A DNA stretch of 64,000 bases from Streptomyces acidiscabies (lineage in GTDB: Bacteria > Actinomycetota > Actinomycetes > Streptomycetales > Streptomycetaceae), in the NCBI RefSeq assembly GCF_020010905.1, contig NZ_JAGJBY010000001.1, forward strand, positions 5,290,001 to 5,354,000. Direction: 5' to 3'. Under the pieces are notes generated by a model. It searched no databases. It saw nothing but the letters and a program-made list of their open reading frames with translations, and was not told where the DNA came from. Positions 60,501-64,000 of this stretch are shown here, piece after piece. Position 1 is the first letter of the stretch. Each line of letters opens with the position of its first letter. The position numbers and the translations under genes are program-made.

Positions 60501-62670
60501 CCAGCAGCGACGGGTCCGAGGACAGGTCCCGGGCGAGGGCCTCGATCTCCGCGACCGCGCCGGCCACCACGGTCGTGGTGGGCGAGGCGAGGACCGCAGG
60601 CACCACGCCGTCGGTGCCACCGAGCCGTGCCTCGGCCTCGTCGGCGGGCAGGCCGATCATCAGCATGCCGCCCGCGCCGGCCACCCGCCGCAGCAGGACA
60701 CTGCGCCGGCACACCAGCCGGGCGCCGTCCTCCAGCGACAGCACCCCGGCCGTCGCGGCGGCGGCGATCTCCCCCATGGAGTGGCCGATGACCGCAGCGG
60801 GCTGGACCCCGAGCGACCGCCAGACGGCGACCAGGCCCATCTGCACCGCGTAGATCATCGTCTGGGCCACGTCCACGCGGCTGACGTCGCCGTCCTCGAT
60901 CAGTTCCCGGGCCGTCGCGCCGAACTCCTCGGCGAAGACCGGCCCGATCCGGTCGATCACCTCGGCGAAGACGGCGTCCGTGGCCAGCAGTTCGCGGCCC
61001 ATGCCCGGCCACTGGGCGCCGGTCCCGGAGAAGACCCACACCACGTCGTCCAGGCCCTCGTCCGTCACCGTCCCCTCGACGAGGCCGGGCGCCGCGTCAC
61101 CGGCGGCGAAGCGGCGCAGCCCGCCCGCCAGCTCCGCGCGGTCGGCGGCGACGACGGCGACCCGGCGCTCCAGGTGGCTGCGCCGGGTTCCCAGGTACTG
61201 CGCGACAGAGGCGAGCGCGACGTCCGAGCCCGGCCCGTCCAGCCAGTCGGCGAGCCGCGCGGCGTCCTCCCGGACGGCCGCTTCGGACCGGCCGGAGAGA
61301 GGGAACAGGCGGGGCAGTGCGTCCTGCGAGGCTGCCGGTGTTTCCTCCCGATGCGAGGCCGCCGGCGCCTCCTCCAGGACGACGTGGGCGATCGTGCCGC
61401 CGTAGCCGAAGCTGGAGACACCCGCCCGGCGGGGACGCTCCCCACGGCGCCACGGAGTGCGCTCCCGCGTCACCCGCAGCCGCGCCTCCGCCCAGGGAAT
61501 GCGCGGGTTGGGGGCGGAGAAGTGCACGCTGGGCGGGATCTCCTCATGGACGAGCGCGAGGATCGTCTTGATCATCCCGGCGATCCCCGAACCGGCCTCC
61601 AGATGCCCGATGTTGCCCTTCACCGAGCCGATGAGACACGGGCTGTCCGTCGGCCGGCCCGCGCCGAAGACCGCGGCGAGCGCACCGGCCTCCAGCGGGT
61701 CGCCCGCGACGGTTCCGGTGCCGTGGGCCTCGACGTAGTCGACGCTCTGCGGGGCGATCCCGCACTGCGCGTACGTCCTGCGCAACAGGTCCGCCTGCGC
61801 CTCACCGTTGGGCGCCATGATGCCGGCGGTCCGGCCGTCCTGGCTCACCCCGCTGCCCCGGATCACCGCCAGGACCCGGTCCCCCGCCCGCTCGGCGTCC
61901 GAGAGGCGCTTCAGGACGAGGACGCCCGCCCCCTCGCCCCGGCCGTAGCCGTCCGCCGAGGCGTCGAACGGCTTGCTGTGGCCGTCCGGTGAGGTGGCGC
62001 CCGCACGGGCCAGGGTGACCGAGAGGCCGGGCGCCACCATGAGGTTCACGCCCGCCGCCAGCGCCACGTCCGACTCCCCGGCGAGCAGGCTGCGGCACGC
62101 CAGATGGACCCCGACCAGGGAGGCGGAGCACGCGGTGTCCACGGCTAGGCTGGGTCCGCGCAGGTCGAGGCTGTGCGAGATGCGGTTGGCCGTGGCGCAC
62201 AGGGCCGCGCCGATACCCGTCCAGGGCTCGATCCGGGCGAGGTCCTCCAGCAGCCGGCGCCCGTAGTCGTCCGAACCGACGCCCACGAAGACGCCGCAGT
62301 CGGTGCCGCCCAGGCCCAGCGGCGGGAGCCCCGCGTGCTCCAGGGCCTCCCACGCCAGTTCCAGCAGCAGCCGCTGCTGAGGGTCCATCAGTTCGGCCTC
62401 GCGCGGCGCGATCCCGAAGAACTCCGCGTCGAAACCGGCGATGTCGGCGAGGAAGCCGCCCCGGGTCGGGGTCTCCCGCACGACGGCCGCGTGCTCGGGC
62501 CCGGTGCCCGCGTACGGGGCCCAGCGCTCCGCCCCGTCGCCGATGCCGTCCCGGCCCTGGACGAGGAGGTCCCAGAACGCGTCGGGGGAGTCGGCGTCAC
62601 CGGGGAACCGGCAGCTCAGCCCGACGACCGCGATGGGCTCGTCGCCCTGTTCCTGCGAGGTGCCCGTCAC
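57496..62670 (-). CDS. ptmQ: Iterative type I polyketide synthase, 6-methylsalicylate-type, PtmQ
   Basis: A single-module PKS of 1724 residues: KS 11-435 (DTACSAS with Cys181, EAHGTGTV, SVKGNIGH), AT about 540-840 (IGHSMGEIAAAA; DVAFHSPQM suggests malonyl specificity), DH about 900-1130 (HTIHGAEIVPAAV, the HxxxGxxxxP motif), KR about 1380-1560 (LVTGGLGSLGGEIARW, Tyr in GQAAYASANAF) and ACP about 1635-1710 (SGLDSVMAI). There is no thioesterase, methyltransferase or enoylreductase. The layout KS-AT-DH-KR-ACP is that of bacterial 6-MSA and naphthoate synthases; deletion of ptmQ is known to give pactamycin without 6-MSA. GTG at 62670 overlaps the ptmR stop. Confidence 0.93.
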   Translation of the reverse strand: MTGTSQEQGDEPIAVVGLSCRFPGDADSPDAFWDLLVQGRDGIGDGAERWAPYAGTGPEHAAVVRETPTRGGFLADIAGFDAEFFGIAPREAELMDPQQRLLLELAWEALEHAGLPPLGLGGTDCGVFVGVGSDDYGRRLLEDLARIEPWTGIGAALCATANRISHSLDLRGPSLAVDTACSASLVGVHLACRSLLAGESDVALAAGVNLMVAPGLSVTLARAGATSPDGHSKPFDASADGYGRGEGAGVLVLKRLSDAERAGDRVLAVIRGSGVSQDGRTAGIMAPNGEAQADLLRRTYAQCGIAPQSVDYVEAHGTGTVAGDPLEAGALAAVFGAGRPTDSPCLIGSVKGNIGHLEAGSGIAGMIKTILALVHEEIPPSVHFSAPNPRIPWAEARLRVTRERTPWRRGERPRRAGVSSFGYGGTIAHVVLEEAPAASHREETPAASQDALPRLFPLSGRSEAAVREDAARLADWLDGPGSDVALASVAQYLGTRRSHLERRVAVVAADRAELAGGLRRFAAGDAAPGLVEGTVTDEGLDDVVWVFSGTGAQWPGMGRELLATDAVFAEVIDRIGPVFAEEFGATARELIEDGDVSRVDVAQTMIYAVQMGLVAVWRSLGVQPAAVIGHSMGEIAAAATAGVLSLEDGARLVCRRSVLLRRVAGAGGMLMIGLPADEAEARLGGTDGVVPAVLASPTTTVVAGAVAEIEALARDLSSDPSLLVRRVDSDVAFHSPQMEPLLKELAEAAADLTVHAPRIPVYSTALADPRDTALRDGAYWAANLRSPVRLSGAVSAAAEDGFRTFLEVSAHPVVRHSVQETLDTVGADRHCLAASLRRDTGERQHLLLNAGLLYCHGVPLDWPSAPDARPLSLPVRSWRRQRFWRDLPVHRADRGRHDPASRTLLGPRTTLAGTTPLDLWRTRVDLESRPYPGSHTIHGAEIVPAAVVLQTFLDAAGVSGLSDVSFDLPLALSTAQDVDVIAQDGVLRLLSRTADPDGDERSSLTHAVASVSGDAPPPLQPAVDGPGTALPHDQITTHLASVGVPSMAFPWRVERLERVPDGLRADIVASDEPTSWAPLFDAALSMAAVAFPGPAALRVVAGVGRVWTTAEPPPRARLEAYVDGGDTVNVRITAADDRTVAVLSGVRYAGGDTEARSAPPGDLLFRTDWNPLPLDTPRPHRPLVLVGADGELTAALRATADGLGVPCLAAESPDGLDGLRGQVPGPVDVLLLPLPDRPAGESEAAERAVREAWQLASVARLLGAWPPGTARLWSLTRGVREADRLESVAQAARWGLGRVVGGEHPELWGGTVDLAPRPTGDDLAAVLRVVAANPGEDVVAVREGGAWANRLVRSVNAEGAPLRCRQDGTYLVTGGLGSLGGEIARWLVERGARRLVLAGRSALPPRSEWDAVTDEVQARRVATVRRLEALGATVRVLSLDLSDAEAAAAALTPDALGMPPVRGVVHAAGVLQDQLVDGLDADALAAVMRPKAGGALTLHRLFPPGSLDFLVHFSSCGQYLGLTGQAAYASANAFLDAMAGYDHTLGAVGSMSLAWTSWRGMGMAANAAVDAELQAHGVGDITAPEAFAAWDLAGRTGAASLAVLRTVPLPGGGRRTGLLRDLAKEAPAREAAVGALPSEELSEEELRALLHEQTVSVIVSEMKLERAQLDPDRSLLKSGLDSVMAIVIRRRLERLLERKLPANLVWHQQTVTAIVNYLVTSARS

Positions 62671-63713
62671 ACGAGGCTCCAGGCGGGAGCTTCCAGGACC
62701 GTGACCACGGCCGCGGTGATCATGAGGCCGGGGCCGGCGCTCAGCAGCAGGAGGTGGTCACCGGCGTCCACCTGCCCGTCCTCGACGAGGTGGTTGAGCT
62801 GCAACCCGACGTCGGCGGCGCCCGCGTGGCCGATGTCGCGGAAGAAGTCGACCGCGCCCAGCGACGCGTCCAGGCCCATCGGCCGCAGATGGCTGTCCAG
62901 GAAGTCCGTGGTGCCCGCCCCGAGATGGAGCACCTTCGACAGGTCCGCGACGGTGATCCCCGCCTCGCCCGTCACCTGCTCGACCAGCTTGGCGCCGCTC
63001 GCGCCGTACTCCTGGCCGATCTCCGACGCCTTCGGGCCCAGTTCCTCGACCATCGCCTCCAGGTGCTCGTTCATGTCGAGCGCCCGCCCGGTGGTCACCG
63101 CCGGAGGGAAGATCGGCTCGTGCCCGCGGTTGAGGATCTCGTACTGGGGCAGCGACACCGACTCGACGGAACGCAGCGCCGCCCAGCCGGACTGCTTCGA
63201 CAGGACGACCGCCGTGGCCGCGTCGGCGAGCACCGCGTCGCGGTGGGCGTACCACCGGTCGACCGAGGGGGCGCCGAAGTTGTCCGCGCTGCTCACCACG
63301 GCGCCGGTGCGCGACGGCGAGCACAGCAGGTACTGGGTGGCCATCTCGACGGCGGCGAGGAACGCGTTGCACCCCTGCTCCACCGTCAGCGCCGGGATAG
63401 GGGAGCCGAGGGTGGCGCGCAGGATGTAGTGGGGCGCCGACCAGCCGTCGGGGCCTTGGTGGTACGCGCAGGAGTGGACGAGGAGGTCGATGTCCTCGGG
63501 GCCGAGGCCCGAGCGGTCCACCGCCTGCCGGACGGCCGCCACCGCCATGTCCGGCGCGGAGATGCCGTCGGCCACGGCGATGTTCCGCCAGCCGCAGGAC
63601 TCCATCCGCTCCCGGTCGTACGCCCCGCGCCGGACCGCTTCCTCCACGCTCACCCGGGGCGGGACGAACGCCCCGGTGCCTGCCAGGAAGATGTTCTCTG
63701 TTCTCACTCTCAC
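62667..63713 (-). CDS. ptmR: KAS III-like acyltransferase that attaches 6-methylsalicylate, PtmR
   Basis: A 348-residue thiolase-fold protein: nucleophile Cys in LTVEQGCNAFLAAVEMA, His and the C-terminal triad partner in LHLGAGTTDFLDSH and FRDIGHAGAADVGLQL. It belongs to the ChlB3/CerJ/AviN group, KAS III relatives that transfer acyl groups to oxygen or ACP instead of condensing them. It should move 6-MSA from the PtmQ ACP to the pactamycin core, which explains the lack of a thioesterase on PtmQ. GTG at 63713 overlaps or abuts the end of ptmS. Confidence 0.93.
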   Translation of the reverse strand: MRVRTENIFLAGTGAFVPPRVSVEEAVRRGAYDRERMESCGWRNIAVADGISAPDMAVAAVRQAVDRSGLGPEDIDLLVHSCAYHQGPDGWSAPHYILRATLGSPIPALTVEQGCNAFLAAVEMATQYLLCSPSRTGAVVSSADNFGAPSVDRWYAHRDAVLADAATAVVLSKQSGWAALRSVESVSLPQYEILNRGHEPIFPPAVTTGRALDMNEHLEAMVEELGPKASEIGQEYGASGAKLVEQVTGEAGITVADLSKVLHLGAGTTDFLDSHLRPMGLDASLGAVDFFRDIGHAGAADVGLQLNHLVEDGQVDAGDHLLLLSAGPGLMITAAVVTVLEAPAWSLV

Positions 63714-63719
63714 ATGTCC

Positions 63720-64000
63720 TCACTGACCGGTCCGGGGCCTGATGACCTTCCCGGTCTCGGTGGTCGGCAGTTCCGCCCTGGAGGCGAAGGCGTGGGGGAC
63801 CCAGGAGGGCGACAGCCGCTCCCGGCAGAAGCGCTCCAGCTTGTCGAGGTCGACCGTGTCGGGCGTCACCGTCGCGCTGATGCGCTGTCCGAGGACAGGA
63901 TCGTCCACACCGGACACCAGACAGGCCGCGACATCCGGGAAGGCGAGCAGAACGGCTTCGATCTCCTCGGGACTGACCTTGGCGCCCGCGACGTTGATGC
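63720..64000 (-). CDS. ptmS: AMP-forming acyl ligase, C-terminal fragment, PtmS
   Basis: The last 93 codons of an acyl-CoA/ACP ligase, cut by the right edge. INVAGAKVSPEEIEAVLLAFPDV is the A8-type hinge, and the C-terminal catalytic Lys appears in PTTETGKVIRPRTGQ. In pactamycin biosynthesis the ligase activates 3-aminobenzoate and loads the PtmI ACP. The stop at 63722-63720 lies 7 bp before the ptmR GTG, so the leftward operon runs ptmS-R-Q-O. Confidence 0.87.
   Translation of the reverse strand, partial: INVAGAKVSPEEIEAVLLAFPDVAACLVSGVDDPVLGQRISATVTPDTVDLDKLERFCRERLSPSWVPHAFASRAELPTTETGKVIRPRTGQ

Noticed and set aside
1..64000. tRNA or rRNA genes
   Set aside because: No cloverleaf-like segment with conserved T-loop sequence, nor any rRNA-like stretch, was found by eye; a covariance search would be needed to be certain.

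Overview
The window is high-GC actinobacterial DNA with the codon use, start codons (many GTG), overlapping operons and gene families of Streptomyces. Its right-hand third is recognisably the pactamycin biosynthetic cluster, described from Streptomyces pactum, so the source is probably that species or a close relative (inference from gene content and order; no database search was possible).

Left end (1-6571): a type I-C CRISPR-Cas locus. The cas3, cas5c and cas8c genes lie on the minus strand; cas8c runs off the left edge, and cas7/cas4/cas1/cas2 would lie further left. Divergent from cas3 is a plus-strand array of 29 repeats of 37 nt, which decays towards its far end. 6.6-11.2 kb is the scar of an integrated conjugative element: an anti-sigma-type ATPase, a coupling-protein gene truncated at its 5' end and split by an IS5-family insertion, and a possible tyrosine-recombinase fragment. 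11.3-14.2 kb holds ordinary genes (DUF475 membrane protein, methyltransferase, alpha/beta hydrolase).

14.2-21.9 kb is a glycopeptide-resistance locus: vanS, vanK, a murF paralogue and vanHAX. Three transcription units (vanK, murF, vanHAX) carry the same promoter module, a tandem 11-bp direct repeat before a CATACG -10 element, even though no vanR lies in the window. 23.4-36.1 kb is a second regulon. A TetR-family gene at 27.1-27.7 kb and the palindrome GAAACCGATCGGTTTC (nine copies, mostly in pairs about 24 bp apart) link two reductive-dehalogenase-like Fe-S proteins, a drug-type MFS exporter, an alpha/beta hydrolase, an SDR and a VanB-type flavin/2Fe-2S reductase. An IS110-family element has landed in this set, and several neighbours (nitroreductase, NmrA-like protein, antiporter) are decaying.

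36.1-39.3 kb is a short stretch of amidohydrolase, lipase and glutathione peroxidase genes. From 39.35 kb to the right edge is the pactamycin cluster, in an order matching ptmA to ptmS: aminotransferase, carbamoyltransferase, radical SAM enzyme, methyltransferase, two small regulator-type genes, PIG-L deacetylase, B12-radical SAM enzyme, ACP, glycosyltransferase, ketosynthase, two tandem B12-radical SAM enzymes, oxidoreductase, hydrolase, iterative 6-methylsalicylate-type PKS, KAS III-like acyltransferase and the C-terminus of an AMP ligase. The genes fit a route in which an aminobenzoate starter is activated (ptmS), loaded on the ACP (ptmI), extended (ptmK), glycosylated (ptmJ) and deacetylated (ptmG), then C-methylated and cyclised by radical SAM enzymes, carbamoylated and N-methylated (ptmB, ptmD), and finally acylated with 6-methylsalicylate made by ptmQ and transferred by ptmR.
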